From the NCBI RefSeq assembly GCF_037975245.1, contig NC_092573.1:10728501-10792500 (forward strand): a stretch of 64,000 nucleotides of DNA, given 5' to 3'. Positions 50,401-62,068 of this stretch are shown here, one piece after another. The notes beneath the pieces were generated by a model. It had not been told where the DNA came from. It did not search any database and saw only the letters and a list, made by a program, of their open reading frames with translations. This DNA comes from Apostichopus japonicus (lineage: Eukaryota > Echinodermata > Holothuroidea > Aspidochirotida > Stichopodidae). How positions within the stretch are numbered: the first letter of the stretch is position 1; each line of letters begins with the position of its first letter. A program made the translations under genes and the position numbers.

Positions 50401-52829
50401 ACACTGCTGGTATCCGAGAGACCAATGATCTGGTGGAAATTGAAGGAGTCAAGAGAGCTACTGAAAGGTACAATGAATATTGCAGAGGACGGTGCAGGGG
50501 ATAATTTTAGTGTTTAAATCTAGCAACTTTTGAAAGGCTCTGGATATTGGTATCTTAATAAAATATTAGTTTTTTGTTTGTACAAAATGCAGCTAGATAC
50601 ATCTTTACATATATGTTTAACAGTCTGTCCATTATACAGGGGCCCCAGATGTGACAGGGGCCTCGGAAAATGTGAGGTAGAGAATAGTGGTGTATCCTCA
50701 TTTTCATAATATCTTTGGAGAAATTTAATAAGGGGTTAATCAACGGTCTAGCGTGCGTTACTCACAGGATTAATGCACGATCGGGGGATAATGCAAGCGA
50801 TGCACGAGAGAGAGCGTAGCGGAGCCCGAGTGCATCCAGCGATAGCATTAACACCCGGAGTGCATTAATCATGTGAGTAACGCACGCTAGACCGTTGATT
50901 AACCCTGTTCATTCATACTCGCTACCATTTGTGTGGGGGAAAAATCATAAAACAAAACATTTTTGGTTACATATAACCAAAGATTTATTAAAGTGATGCC
51001 CCGTAATTTTACCGTGCGTTACTCACAGGATTAACCACGGTCATCTGACCTGAATGGACCAATAGGATTTAGGAATCTTTACTAAGTATGAATGAACATT
51101 AAATTAAGAGGGGCCCTATGATGTAATTTTCCCAGGCACGTCCAACCTAGCTCTTGAAGCGGCTTTCTAAACTTGGAGCATGGTTGACCATTATTTGAAC
51201 CTTCTAGGGATATTGTGAGGCAATCTTAGTAACCTTTTAAGGCAGTTGGTAGTAAACACAACAAAACACTATCAATTTACCCCCAAAAGAAAAAGAAGCC
51301 CTGACATCTTAACCACATTAATTGTTCAGGAGTGTTTGACCTTGTAATGCTGATCTTAATTTACAGAATTAATTCAGGAAGCCCTCTTATCCATCTCAAC
51401 TCAACAATTGCACCATGCCACCCCACTGACCCCACTTCCAGGTCAACGTCCACCACCTCTTCCCTTCCTAATCCTACCAATTTTGGATGTTAATTGTGTC
51501 TTATTGTCTCATAAATTATCATAAATTGATCAATATCAACTTTTCAGTTTTGTTTTGGTTTTAATTATTCAGGGCACAGACTTCTGATATGGTTGTAACA
51601 GTGGTGGATGCATCAACATTGCAGCCTGTGATAAAAAACAGTTCAGAAATAGATGATTTGGTAACGGCGCTCCTACGTACGTTAGGTACGTTGCAACGGA
51701 CAATGGACAAGGCAGGCAGCATCACGGACGAAATAGCCGACAATGACACTACCTCACAGCAAAGTATGGTTCTGTTTAATAAGGTGGATTTACTGGCAGA
51801 AAGGGAGAGAAAAATCTTGAAGGAAGTGATGAACTCTCTCACGAAAGACCAAGGATTTTATATTTGTGGGTTTTCGTGCAAGACATTAGAAGGACTGGAC
51901 ACCTTCTTGGAGATGTTAAAAGGAACTGTGTCAAAACTGTAAGTGCAAAATGTTCAAGTTGGGGAAACTCATTTAAATATGTGCAAACTATGACATGGAG
52001 CATTGCGCTCATCAAAATTTCTTATTTTAGCACTTAATAACTTAACCTACAAGCCCATATATATCATTTGAATAATTGTGATGTTCCTCTTTTCAAAGAT
52101 TACAATAAAATATTTCAAAATATCACCTTAGGCCACAAACCTGTGTTCAGTGTCCTTGAAACAAAGTTTGTGAAAACAAGGGGATGATGCAACAGAAACT
52201 TTAGGTAGTAGCTCCCTGTACATCAACAATGTGCATAATTAGCTACTGTTGATTCATAAAATAAAACTAAAATTGAGAAAAGACTTGTAAAATGGTCAAT
52301 CTTTGATGGATTTTGATGGGAGTTGCAGCTATGTTCATGATTTCGAATGCCTATGAGAGCAATAAGGACAATGTTGTTCATAGGTGTCCGTAGATCTGTA
52401 ATAACTCTGAGTATAATTATAGTCAATACCGGGTTACTTTCCGAATATTATGACACCAGCAATTTTGACCATTCGTGCATAACATTCCTCTTTATATATG
52501 ATATAAGATTAATTATTCTATGTAAACTACAGTTAATGCATCACGAAAAGTCTCCTTCTATTTTCATCCTACATCCCTTCCGTGCTGTTTCTCTTTTCGT
52601 CAGGTGCGGGGACCCGCTCTCCGGAAATCCTAGTCTCACACAAGAGAGGCACCGTATGCACCTTGAACTCTGTTTAGCTGCCATGTCAAAGGTCAAGTTA
52701 GACAACGACCTAGTCATAGATGCGGAGCATCTGAGGGAGGCCTTGAGACATCTGGGTAGAATTACTGGACACGTGAGAGTGGAGGAAGTGTTGGACGTCA
52801 TCTTTAAGGACTTTTGCATCGGAAAGTGA
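38409..52829 (+). CDS. GTPBP3: tRNA uridine-34 modification GTPase, mitochondrial (MnmE family)
   Basis: Eight coding exons join in frame to 521 residues: 38409-38709, 41378-41513, 42314-42467, 48698-48770, 49341-49484, 50302-50467, 51573-51938 and 52604-52829. The N-terminus ([10 protein letters not shown]..) is basic and fits a mitochondrial targeting peptide. The MnmE N-domain follows ([35 protein letters not shown]). The G domain has GEPNAGKSS (256-264), [12 protein letters not shown] (303-306) and NKVD (394-397). The protein ends DFCIGK, with the catalytic Cys of the C-x-G-K motif. With MTO1 it installs the taurinomethyl group on the wobble uridine of mitochondrial tRNAs, using folate and GTP. 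Human GTPBP3 is about 492 residues. An upstream Met at 38409 is used because it gives the targeting peptide; a second Met at codon 29 is possible. Introns 1 and 3 are large (2.7 and 6.2 kb). Confidence 0.96.
39562..40708 (+). mobile_element. Non-autonomous hAT-like element, 1,147 bp (GTPBP3 intron 1)
   Basis: The ends TAGTGTTTACACGGGT and, inverted, TAGTGTTTGCACCGGT form the TIR. The target duplication GTTATTAC is perfect on both sides (39554-39561 and 40709-40716). Subterminal GGGTACCCG palindromes occur near each end. Inside are four or so tandem-like units starting CCACATGGTAGCCTAACACCAC. There is no transposase frame. The intact target duplication suggests a fairly recent insertion. Confidence 0.92.
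40130..40680 (+). repeat. Internal tandem units of the hAT-like element
   Basis: A block with ACCACATGGTAGCCTAACACC, AGTCAATGGGAAATC and often TTGTGACGCAGTTATA recurs about four times at spacings of roughly 120-160 bp. The later two units also share CGGGTAATAAATTA and GTATCGCGTCGGGCGGGTAC. Such internal repeats are usual in non-autonomous elements. Confidence 0.75.
42468..48697 (+). other. GTPBP3 intron 3 (6.2 kb)
   Basis: This is the largest intron of the gene. It holds a hairpin at 43870-43940, AT/GT-rich simple sequence near 46.14-46.2 kb, and poly-C/poly-G tracts. No exon of a nested gene was seen on either strand; the open frames are short and lack motifs. Confidence 0.6.
43870..43940. 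repeat. 30-bp-arm hairpin with retroelement-like sequence
   Basis: The arm 43870-43899 and the arm 43911-43940 are inverse complements with one mismatch, around an 11-bp loop that reads ATCTGAAGTAG. The right arm includes GATCGAAACGTC and runs into CCAACTTACTTTTACAC, also found near 28318 and 30371. It looks like two head-to-head fragments of the same repeat. Confidence 0.85.
48800..49062 (+). repeat. 45-bp tandem repeat, ~6 copies (GTPBP3 intron 4)
   Basis: The unit holds GGTTCAGGAATG and TATTACTGTTCTT. In the first two copies, TTCAGGAA-TG-TTCCTGAA is a perfect palindrome; in later copies one half is changed. Because 45 is divisible by 3, one frame stays open and repeats every 15 residues, but no start or splice context supports translation. 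Confidence 0.88.
49664..49722 (+). repeat. Retroelement-like CTGAAGAAG fragment
   Basis: CTGAAGAAGATAGCTAGGATCGAAC followed by AGGCC is a diverged relative of the 43.9-kb and 28.3-kb cassettes. Only this terminal part is present. Confidence 0.5.
50733..50905. mobile_element. Long-palindrome (foldback) element, 173 bp (GTPBP3 intron 6)
   Basis: The left arm from GGGTTAATCAACGGTC and the right arm ending GACCGTTGATTAACCC pair over about 46 bp with few mismatches, and pairing continues weakly further in. The core word GTGCGTTACTCACA occurs again at 51015. It is adjacent to a second inverted pair, TGTTCATTCATACT (50906-50919) and its inverse (51085-51098). Confidence 0.82.
50906..51098. repeat. 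Second inverted-repeat unit next to the foldback
   Basis: Perfect 14-bp inverted ends (50906-50919 and 51085-51098) bracket a segment that contains a direct copy of the neighbouring foldback arm, GTGCGTTACTCACAGGATTA. The foldback and this unit may be rearranged parts of one element. Confidence 0.6.
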
Positions 52830-52911
52830 CATAACTATGCTAATTGGGTCGTTATTCGTTTTTGTTGGAGATGGAGGGTTAAATGCAAAGTAGGCTAACC
52901 CTGAGGAATGA

Positions 52912-52917
52912 AATAAA
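52912..52917 (+). terminator. Candidate poly(A) signal 1 of GTPBP3
   Basis: AATAAA lies 83 bp past the stop codon. A second AATAAA at 53306-53311 is followed by a T/G-rich stretch and may be the stronger site. Confidence 0.45.
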
Positions 52918-53305
52918 ATGATACTGGGTTAGGCAAGAGGAATGAAAAATCATGAATTATGTCTTATTCGTAGGCAAAAGTGTTGGTGTTTGTTTTGAAG
53001 AAAAAATAACAGCCTTTATGAAGATTCTTCAAATTTGCTGTGACAATTAAAAAAAATAAGTTTCAACTTTTGGCTCATTGTATTTGTGAAGAAAGAAACG
53101 AGAAAGAGTTTACTTACATAAACTGAGTGTTGCAAAGGAGATGATAAAGATGAAGAAAATCATACTCAGTTGACTTCTACATCAGTGTCCTAAAGTATAA
53201 ACATTTTTCTATTGGATACTAAGATGATACCATGATATGCATTTAAAATGACCAAATTTATTTTTCTTCTTGAAACGAGTTGTTCGGATTGAGAACTTGG
53301 TCCAG

Positions 53306-53311
53306 AATAAA
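53306..53311 (+). terminator. Candidate poly(A) signal 2 of GTPBP3
   Basis: AATAAA about 480 bp past the stop codon, followed within 50 bp by TGTGATGTTTTATTTGTC, which resembles a downstream U/GU-rich element. Confidence 0.45.
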
Positions 53312-54883
53312 GTGACTGACTATTGAAAATTACTGTGATGTTTTATTTGTCATCTGTGTCTCCTTCCTAATGACATGCCTCCTACACTTGCTTTTAAGAA
53401 AAATAGGAGGGAGGAGGGGGCGGGGGCAGTGGTTGGGAAGTGGCAGATCCATGTGGTTGTTTAATAGAAGGATCCAATTAGTCTGTTACTTTTCAGTGTC
53501 CTGGGGGGAGGAGTGTACGGGGAATTCCCTTCCATTTGAGGAAATGCCGGTATGCTGAAGGCCTTTAAAGGGCCTGAATGGAAATGTGACTATATTTTGC
53601 AAATTTTGATATATATTCATGTGCAATAAGTTTCCAGTATTTAAGTTAGGGTACCCCACGCATCTCTCCCATTCAGCGGCCGTTTCAAATTTTAAAAAAG
53701 CACGGTAAACAAAGAAAGAGGAAGACAGATTTTTGTCCAATGAAAAGTAAAGATATTTAATACCATCAATCAAAGATATGTAGAAAGATCTATTTTTGTA
53801 TAAGAAATTATAAATGATCACCTTTTTTTTTACAAACCATCTATTTTTTAATTAACATTGTCATCACAAAATGAATGGCATGATACACCATTCTTTAATA
53901 TTAAACAATGAAGTGGGGAAGAATTCTTTCCAATACATGTGATTCCCCTTGATTTCAAAGTATAAAGGAGATTATTAATTGATATTGAAAAGGAAGAAAC
54001 GAAATTAGAAATACTTCCTTTTTTTTAGATTGAAAAGAAATAAAAAGGTAGAAAAAAATATATAAAAAGCCATAGGAATGAATCTGACCACAAGAAATAA
54101 CTTAAGTAAATATAAACTTGGGTATTTATCAAAAATCATAAAATTAGACAAGGGCCAAAATATTTCACCTAATCAATGTAGAATATGTCTGTTTCAACAA
54201 TACCAAGTCAGAGAGGTGGTGGGAGGGGCAGGGGAGGGGACAAATTACGCTAAAGCAGAAATATTACATTACTGGTAAATAGTGTTTCGCTTTTTGTTTC
54301 GAGAGAGAAGTAAGGTGTAGATTGGGCCGCATAGATATTCAAGATACTTGTTGCTCTTAAAAAAAAGAATCAATGTATTCCAGAATGATGGAATCACTGT
54401 GTTGGCTATTCATAAGGTTTTATCAAAAGCTGATGCAAATGCAATACAACAATGCATCTTGAAGTAAGTACTAGTGACAACAATATTTCAATTTTGGTAT
54501 TTGCGGTACACTACAAATTGGTTGGGGGTGGGGGGGGAGGGACTTTTGATATATTTCAGAGGATGTGTAACCAGACTCTGCCAAAAGTGGACATTTTGGC
54601 ATGAAATTTCATGATACTTTGCGGCACAGAAAGAAAAGAATTTGTTCAAGTAGTTATACCTTGCAAATATTGTTCTCTTTGGCATAACTGCAGTAAAATA
54701 TTGAGCTCTCTGAAAATTGAAATGGGTAAATGTTTGTTCTGCCCAACACCAAACTTTTTACAAGCATTGTAATTGTTCCTTATACCCCATTTGATATTTC
54801 CTAAAATTAAGGGTACGGGCTACAGTGCATTAACAGTGGATTTGCATGGATTCCTAAAATTTAGGGTAGGAGTTACAGTGCAT

Positions 54884-55252
54884 TAAAGGGTGTGAAGACT
54901 CGCACAAAAAGAAGTGTCTAATGCCGGTAATCTGATCTAGTTTCGAATGAGGTGTAACAGAAGTGTTAGGCACCACCATCGAATCCCAGAAAATATAAAC
55001 ACAGCTTGTTACCTTCGGTAATTAGACACTAGTGTATAGTCAGTACATACAGCTGCGGTCAATACCCAGAGCACAGTCTACAAACAATACAGCGATGGAC
55101 ATCTCAGGTCCAGCTAAAGATAACAAGGTATCAAGTTTCATTACTGTCTGCATTTTGTAGCGACAATAGAAACACTTCACTTGCAAGCAACGGAAAGTTA
55201 CCTTTTTAAAGATGGTGGCACGCTGTTTGGGGCGAGTCTTCAATGCCTCTAA
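54884..55252 (-). mobile_element. MITE copy 2 (inverted), ~369 bp
   Basis: This is the inverse of 12038-12409 along its length. The flanks CAGTGCAT (54876-54883) and CAGCGCAT (55253-55260) match at 7 of 8 bases and may be a target duplication of hAT size. It has no coding frame. Copies 43 kb apart in opposite orientation show an interspersed family. Confidence 0.82.
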
Positions 55253-57923
55253 CAGCGCATTTACATGGATTCCTATATAATAAACGTACAGGTTTGAAAT
55301 CTATCTAAGACAGCCTATATCCTCACTTTAAGCACTTGACAGGTATTTACACCATAACCCAATTACCTGATTACGCTAACGATATTCTTTGTTTTTGTTT
55401 TACTATATACATAACCTCTGAAATGACTTGAGTACCCTGTCAAACCCTAGCTGCAGAATTCATCTCAATTTTAGTTATTTTTAATTTATGATCATTTAAT
55501 TTTACCAATAGTGCTAGTGGAAAATTTAAAACAATTTCACCCAAAAAACACATAAATAAAATTTAACCATGATTTGAAGATTGTAAAAGAAAATTATAAA
55601 GGGGAAGAAAACAAAGCAATTAAACAAAAAAACACAAAACTTGGGTATTTATAAAGAACTTTATCGTGTTCCATCATCGATGGAAGTCTCTCAACCCCGT
55701 TGTAACCTAATTTGATTAATTACGAAATAAACATGGAAATTACGTCTTCTATTGTTTCAACATTGTCAGTTCATTCTAGAAGAAAAAATGAATCCCAAGG
55801 CAGAAAAAAGCATGTGGAGCTATAAAAGCAAATATGTTATATACAGACTGACAACCTGAATGTGGGATATTTTTGAACATTTAAACATCACAATGAAGGA
55901 GATCAAAATATCCCAGCATCACATAATATTCTCTCGGAGTAACATTGATACATGAACGACACCACATGTCGCATTAATGTAATCTATCGTGAACGACCGC
56001 TCGATCTATCCCCACCTCCCCCCACACCCTCTTACTTGCCCTACTAAAAAGTGGAAGGCACAACTAATTTTCAAAATTTGGCAGTTTCATAGGGATAAGG
56101 ATATCTTAGGAATATGGATGAACCAAAGTAACCAGTCAAGTCCAATTCTCTGCTGTCCTTAGCATAATTGTGGTATGTATTTTTGGTCTCTGTGCTATAT
56201 CGATTTTAACTATATATCTTTTTTCTTCCCAAAATTTGGTATATTACACATTTGTTTATGACTGGATAAAATGAAATCAATATGCTGGGGATGGGGAGGA
56301 AGTGGTTGGGGAGGGGGGAGGATAGTTTATCTTCAGACCAAGACTAGTCTGAGTACAGAGATTACAATGGGTGAGGTCAAAAGTAACCAGAGCATAAACA
56401 TTACAACTGCTATCATCATCATAACATACTGAGATGATCTTTTTGAAATTTCAAATGGTTTTCATGTATCCCACAAGAGACATGTAAGAGTAAAATAACA
56501 TGAGTACAAGGTCTTTTCCCTAGTTTTAGTATAGAGTAAATGTACAAGGCTTCACATGTGTGCATGAGTACTTAAATCTTGCACCCGTGTCTTAACTATA
56601 CTTCCATAAGTGCCCAGAGTTTAAGGCATAATCCACTAGCACAAGTACAGGTAATTATGCTAGATTACGAGAACAAATTTGGTTCCAAAAGTCTGTTTCA
56701 AGACAAAGCCTAGTCATATCTAAAAGAGGAGTTTGCTGACATTTTGTGTTTTGTTTGTTAAAATCTATATAAAATATTTAACTTAGCACAGACACAGATA
56801 TAAATAGCTTATGGAGGGAATGAAGTTCTAAACTACTTACATGTGTATAGACTTTACTCCCATGTCATGACTCTCGGATTAAAACCACTGTTTAAGTACT
56901 CGCTATATGATTGATACAGATAAAAAGCAACGTATGTAAATAACATATAACCCATATCTTGTTCCTACAGCTTAAAATTTGCCCCAGACCTGTACTTATT
57001 AGATATATGAACTGATATTGATAAGAAATACAATTAACAAAGAGATTGATTTGTAGAAACAACACTGCAAAAATTAAACTTTTTTGTTCTACAGACATAA
57101 CAACAAACAAACAAACACTCAAATCTGAGTTGAACCTGCCAAGATTTCACCTGCCATAGACAAATTAAGTTCTGTGGTAAAGCCCCCTACCCCCCCCCCC
57201 AAAAAAATAAAAACCCATAAAGACTTAGAGACACATTACAAATAAACCCTGCTTCCAGACGGATACTCATTGCTGTATCAGAAACCAATTAACAGTGCTC
57301 TAAACAAAATACATCTCTCTCGGTACTAAAAAAACAGTAACTAATGGCAGTGCTGAAACCATCACGAATATAAGAAATCACCAAAATAATAAAAACAAAA
57401 AATGGTGGACAGGAAAAAGACTAATGCTAGCAGCAGGAACAAAAGTAAAAATAGAGATAAAGACAGCTGTTGAAGATTGAAATTGCGACAGCTGTATGTT
57501 ACTATATGGAGACCGAGTCGATGTACTACAAACAAGCAAAGGCCTTACTCTCGTAACTCATCACGAGATGTGTAAGACGCAGTGATTGGCTTTGTAACAT
57601 GGGACGTCCTGTCGTCGCAATTTTGTAATCTCCAAATTTCATTTTGGCAACCTTATGTTGGTGTTTTAACCATTTCAAATGAGAAAAGTCACACAATAAA
57701 AAAGCACAAAAAAATAAAATAAAAAAGAAGCCTGAAACACTTTTCAACAACATACTACGGTGGATAAGTAGTAAAAAGACTGCTTTGAAAAAGAAATTTA
57801 GGAGAAAAGCTATTATTTATTGCTGTTTTTTTTAAGATTCATCATATTTTTCCATACAGCTGAACATTTTAGAGACAGCAAAAGAAAAAGAAGAAAAAAA
57901 GATGAAATAGTGACACCACCAGT

Positions 57924-58450
57924 GTTAAATCTGCCATAGGTGTCATACATTTAACAGTTTACACTATCACCTGTTGTTAAATCTGCCATAGGTATCATAC
58001 ATTGAACAGTTAACACTATCACCTGTTGTTAAATCTGCCATAGGTATCATACATTGAACAGTTAACACTATCACCTGTTGTTAAATCTGCCATAGGTATC
58101 AAACATTAAACAGTTTACACTATCACCTGTTGTTAAATCTGCCATAGGTATCATACATTGAACAGTTAACACTATCACCTGTTGTTAAATCTGCCATAGG
58201 TATCATACATTAAACAGTTTACACTATCACCTGTTGTTAAATCTGCCATAGGTATCATACATTGAACAGTTAACACTATCACCTGTTGTTAAATCTGCCA
58301 TAGGTATCATACATTGAACAGTTAACACTATCACCTGTTGTTAAATCTGCCATAGGTGTCATACATTGAACAGTTTACACTATCACATGTTGTTACATCT
58401 GCCATAGGTATCATACATTTAACAGTTAACACTATCACATGCTGTTAATG
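57924..58450 (+). repeat. 52-bp tandem satellite, 10 copies
   Basis: The unit starts AAATCTGCCATAGGTATCAT and includes ACACTATCACCTGTTGTT, with anchors every 52 bp from 57927. Copies carry either CATTGAACAGTTAAC or CATTAAACAGTTTAC variants in interspersed order. The outer copies are more diverged than the inner ones. Confidence 0.93.
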
Positions 58451-59419
58451 TCATTCTTTCACCTTATTTGAATATTTCAAACAATTTTTACTGTTTGTAA
58501 ACAATCCCAGAACCGGAAATTTGTTCTTAGCAATAATTTATAAACCTTATCACACAAATGATGGCTAGGGAAAGAGAATTGTGAGAAGAATGGCAGAGTT
58601 TGGGGGCATTTTGAAGGTGCACAACAGAGCATCTACAAGAGGATGGTGATGAGGGAGGGGAGGGGTAGGAGTAGGTAGCCACATGGGAACAGTAGCAGTT
58701 CCCACATAATTCTTTCATGGAAGCCCAGCGAGAGAGAGCACCTCTTTTTGTTCGTCAAAGGTGAGTATGCATCTCCCAAAGGTCTAGGACAGAAAACAAA
58801 TAGGCAAACTTTCGCACAGGTTTACTCTGATGGAGTCAAGAAAGGTTAAAAACTACAAAAAACAAGAACCACATTCCCAGAGGCTATTAGCCCTCATTAA
58901 ACCATACAAATGGTTTATACTTAACATTTACCTGCATGGACCCTCATGCTTACCTCATCTCCCACCCCATCCCCGCCTCCCACCTACCCCATACACAAAC
59001 CCCTTGATGGCTGGCAGGGTGTATAGCAGAAATTTCCTTTTTCCCCTTTAAAGGTCTGTTATCAGTCATATTGTCTATAAAATTTGACTGCATGTGACAG
59101 CATTTAGTGTCTACCCCAATGCACTACTATGAAAGACTTAAAGAAATCCATTACGATTTAAAAACCATCAAAATGAAAGCCACCTCTTTGGCCTCCTGCT
59201 TATTATTATTTTATTTGTGAGAAATATCTTACTTGAAGATATAACATCTTCACCGTAATGTCCACACCACCTGAAACCACTACTTCAGATTCTTAAGAAG
59301 TAATATATTCCAATCTTTGATATATCTGTAGGCCATTTTCAATTTCGGTATGTTTTTTTTTTTCCTTTAAATTATTATTTTTTTTTTATGATTATTATTA
59401 TTTAACAGATGTTATCTTC

Positions 59420-60278
59420 TCAGTCATAATTTGGATTTGGATTCAGCTGATTCTCCTGATTGCCAGGTTCAAATCGTAACTTTTCATCTTCTGTGAAAAT
59501 AAATGAAAATAAAACAATGGATGTCAAATACAATTCCTAAACAATCAACAGAACATTACTGAAAAGGTTTATATTCTGCAATTTAAAAAAAAAAATTGAT
59601 TGCTTTTCATTTTTGTGCCTTTTTTCTTTGCAATTTTCTTCTTTCAAATTTAAAGTAAACATGTGTGATCTTATAGAAAACAAAATTAAATAAAATGTAG
59701 TTAAACAACAAATAGAATGCTTCATATATTCAGTTATGGTTCTGATTGTTCGGAACTTCGGAAAGAGATATGAGCCCATGGAAAGGAGATCCCATTGTGT
59801 ACTTTGTCCTAAAAGTGGCCTTTTGCAGGGAGGAGAAGGAGGGGAGGGTACATATATCACTGAACTCACCGCACAAGAAATACACATTTTTTTTTCTGAA
59901 ACATGCACTCAAAGAGTATCATAAACATTGAAAATAAAATGAATTGCATTAGAATTAACAGCAAGGTGAAACTCGTTAACAGAGACTTAATGTTTTCCCT
60001 ATCGATGTTTGCGTTGCACCATGCCGAGGATTTGACAAGCCCAGCTATTTTAACTGATGATTTTAACAACTTTTAAATGGTCATTTGTAAGAAAGTAGTA
60101 TGAAAACACCACTTGGAGTGATAACAGTGTGTTTTAATTTCTATCAAAAAACACTTTACTGAAACCATGGTGACGGATGTGATTTCTTTTTTACTATGAT
60201 GCTATCAAATACCTTGAATTGCGGGTGGAACCTGTAGTACGCCTCCTTCCTTATGTATTTCATCTTTGTCAAAGTCTT
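59420..60278 (-). CDS. Predicted 3'-terminal coding exons of an unidentified gene
   Basis: Two minus-strand exons, 60278-60213 (66 nt) and 59490-59420 (71 nt, stop TGA), are flanked by good sites: acceptors TTAATACAG and TTTTCACAG, and donor CAAG|GTATTT. Both are entered in phase 1, so they read together as an acidic tail: EDFDKDEIHKEGGVLQVPPA, then IQ, then EDEKLRFEPGNQENQLNPNP, then NYD. Both exons start with the same bases (AAGA) and a Glu-Asp pair. The composition, rich in D, E, N, Q and P and with no hydrophobic segment, fits a cytosolic or disordered C-terminus. I do not recognise the protein. No upstream exon was found to the right edge, so the body lies outside or behind a long intron. 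Both exons could be chance. Confidence 0.4.
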
Positions 60279-60575
60279 CTGTATTAAAAGAGGAGGGAAA
60301 AAAGTCACTGATTAACAATCGTGTAAATAAAACAAAGAAATTGAGATATTGGGAGAATAACCCATATATTATAAGCCCATCCTTAAATATCACCTTACAT
60401 GTAGTTCAGTGACTAAATGTATATCAGTTTAACTATTTGTATTGCCCGTTGTGTGCTGTTGTTGGTCTGATTGGACGTACCACCCAAAGCATCATGGGTA
60501 AGTGTGCAGGTGGTTAATTAAAGTTCTCTGAGTAGAAGAATGAGATTAACATACCTACCATTAATACTTTTAACA

Positions 60576-60606
60576 AATAAATAAATAAATAAATAATCAT
60601 AATAAT
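60576..60606 (+). repeat. AAAT microsatellite
   Basis: About five AAAT units grade into an AATAAT-type run. It is a simple-sequence repeat. Confidence 0.85.
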
Positions 60607-60905
60607 CTGGATTGGTTGGTTGGTTGTATATAAAGTACACAGTGTTCTTCCCTAACAGCCTAGACATACCCCAAGAATGCAGTCTACACAAAATTCACCA
60701 AACCATATCAAAATCATTATCCCATGGGTGTAGTCATGGAAACTGTGCAACTGCCTGCAGATTTGTGCATGATGCAAACCTTCTGAGAGCAACATTCTAA
60801 ACATTGTTGAGTCATTGATACGGATTGATTGATTTATTCCACAGAAGACGCTCTACTATATATTGATCAATAGCACAACATTTTATGGCTTAAAGGACAC
60901 CAAAC

Positions 60906-61470
60906 ACATAACCTGTAAGGTTCACTAGTCATTGAATATATAACCTGTTAGGTTCACTAGTCATCAAATATATAGCCTGTAAGGTTCACTAGTCATCGAA
61001 CATATAACCTGTTAGGTTCACTCGCAATCAAATATAACCTGTAAGGTTCGCTAGCCATCAAACATAACCTGTAAGGTTCACTAGTCATAAAACATATAAC
61101 CTGTTAGGTTCACTCACAATCAAATATAACCTGTAAGGTTTGCTAGCCATCAAACATAACATGTAAGGTTCACTTGCAATCAAACAACCTGTAAGATTCA
61201 CTAGTCATAAAACATATAACCTGTAAGGTTCACTTGCAATCAAAGAACCTGTAAGGTTAACTAGTCATCAAACACATACCTCGTAAGGGTCACTAGTCAT
61301 CAAAGACATAACCTGTAAGGGTTAAGATTCATCAAGCACAAAACCCCCATATGGTTTTCTGATCATTAAACACATAACTTGATAAGGTTTTACTATTTAT
61401 CGAATACCTGAACAGTACGATGAACTAATCATCAAACAGACAGCCTGTACGGTTTTAAATCATCATAAAT
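60906..61470 (+). repeat. ~30-32-bp minisatellite with a short palindrome, ~17 copies
   Basis: The unit has AACCTGTAAGGTT, a 5-bp stem with a 3-bp loop, followed by CACTAGTCATCAAACATAT or close variants. Unit length varies between about 28 and 33 bp by small indels, and copies decay to the right. It resembles no known CRISPR arrangement: spacers and repeats are not distinct, and this is a eukaryotic genome. Confidence 0.88.
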
Positions 61471-61610
61471 ATAACTTTTCAGGTATACCAATTATTTTAC
61501 ACAAACCTCATTTGTGCCATACCGACACCAAAGCTATCGTTTATTAATTAATCAGAATTTAATTAGTTAATAGGAAGGTCACACAGGTAACAATTACGTA
61601 AATATATTAA

Positions 61611-62068
61611 AAATAATAAGCGGTAGTAAGACATACATCAGATACGTAAACTGGAAATTAACAGAGGTTAGGGTTGGTGGGTAAAGGGTTACTGTGAGGG
61701 GTAAAGGGTTACTGTGAGGGGTAAATCAACTACACAGAAGGTATCTACAAATTAGACCAAAACCTTTAAATGCTGATTACAATATGAAAACAGAATAGTT
61801 AAGGAAGAATAGAATCAAGTCACGTTTCCTCGTAGCGTCACTTGATAATGTGAGACTTTGAATGTAAAATAAGAAGCGGTAGTAGGAGATACATCAGATA
61901 CGTAAACTGGAAAATAACAGAGGTTAGGCTCGGTGGCAAAGGGTTACTCTGTGAGGGATAAATCAGACATTAGAACACAACCTTTAAATGTTAATTACAA
62001 TATGAAAACAGAATAATTATGGAAGAATAGAATCAAGTCACTTGATAATGTGAGAGTTTGAATGTAGT
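61611..62068 (+). repeat. Tandem duplication, ~255 and ~200 bp units
   Basis: The block from AATAAGCGGTAGTA to TTTGAATGTA occurs twice (61611-61867 and 61868-62068). Shared parts include CATCAGATACGTAAACTGGA, CAATATGAAAACAGAATA and AGAATAGAATCAAGTCAC. The first copy has an extra GGGTAAAGGGTTACTGTGA unit and an insertion with CGTTTCCTCGTAGCG. Confidence 0.88.

Larger units (their letters stand above)
53312..59419. other. AT-rich stretch, no coding exon seen
   Basis: Apart from the MITE copy at 54.9-55.25 kb and the 52-bp satellite at 57.9-58.45 kb, no gene was recognised. If the minus-strand exons at 59.4-60.3 kb are real, part of this region could be their 3' UTR. Many A-rich runs and C or G tracts occur. 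Confidence 0.5.

Noticed and set aside
51561-51842. 93-residue minus-strand open frame opposite GTPBP3 exon 7
   Set aside because: It is antisense to a well-supported coding exon with G-domain residues on the plus strand.
60906-61470. CRISPR-like array
   Set aside because: Repeats and intervening sequence both vary together, spacers are not unique, and the genome is eukaryotic. It is an ordinary minisatellite.
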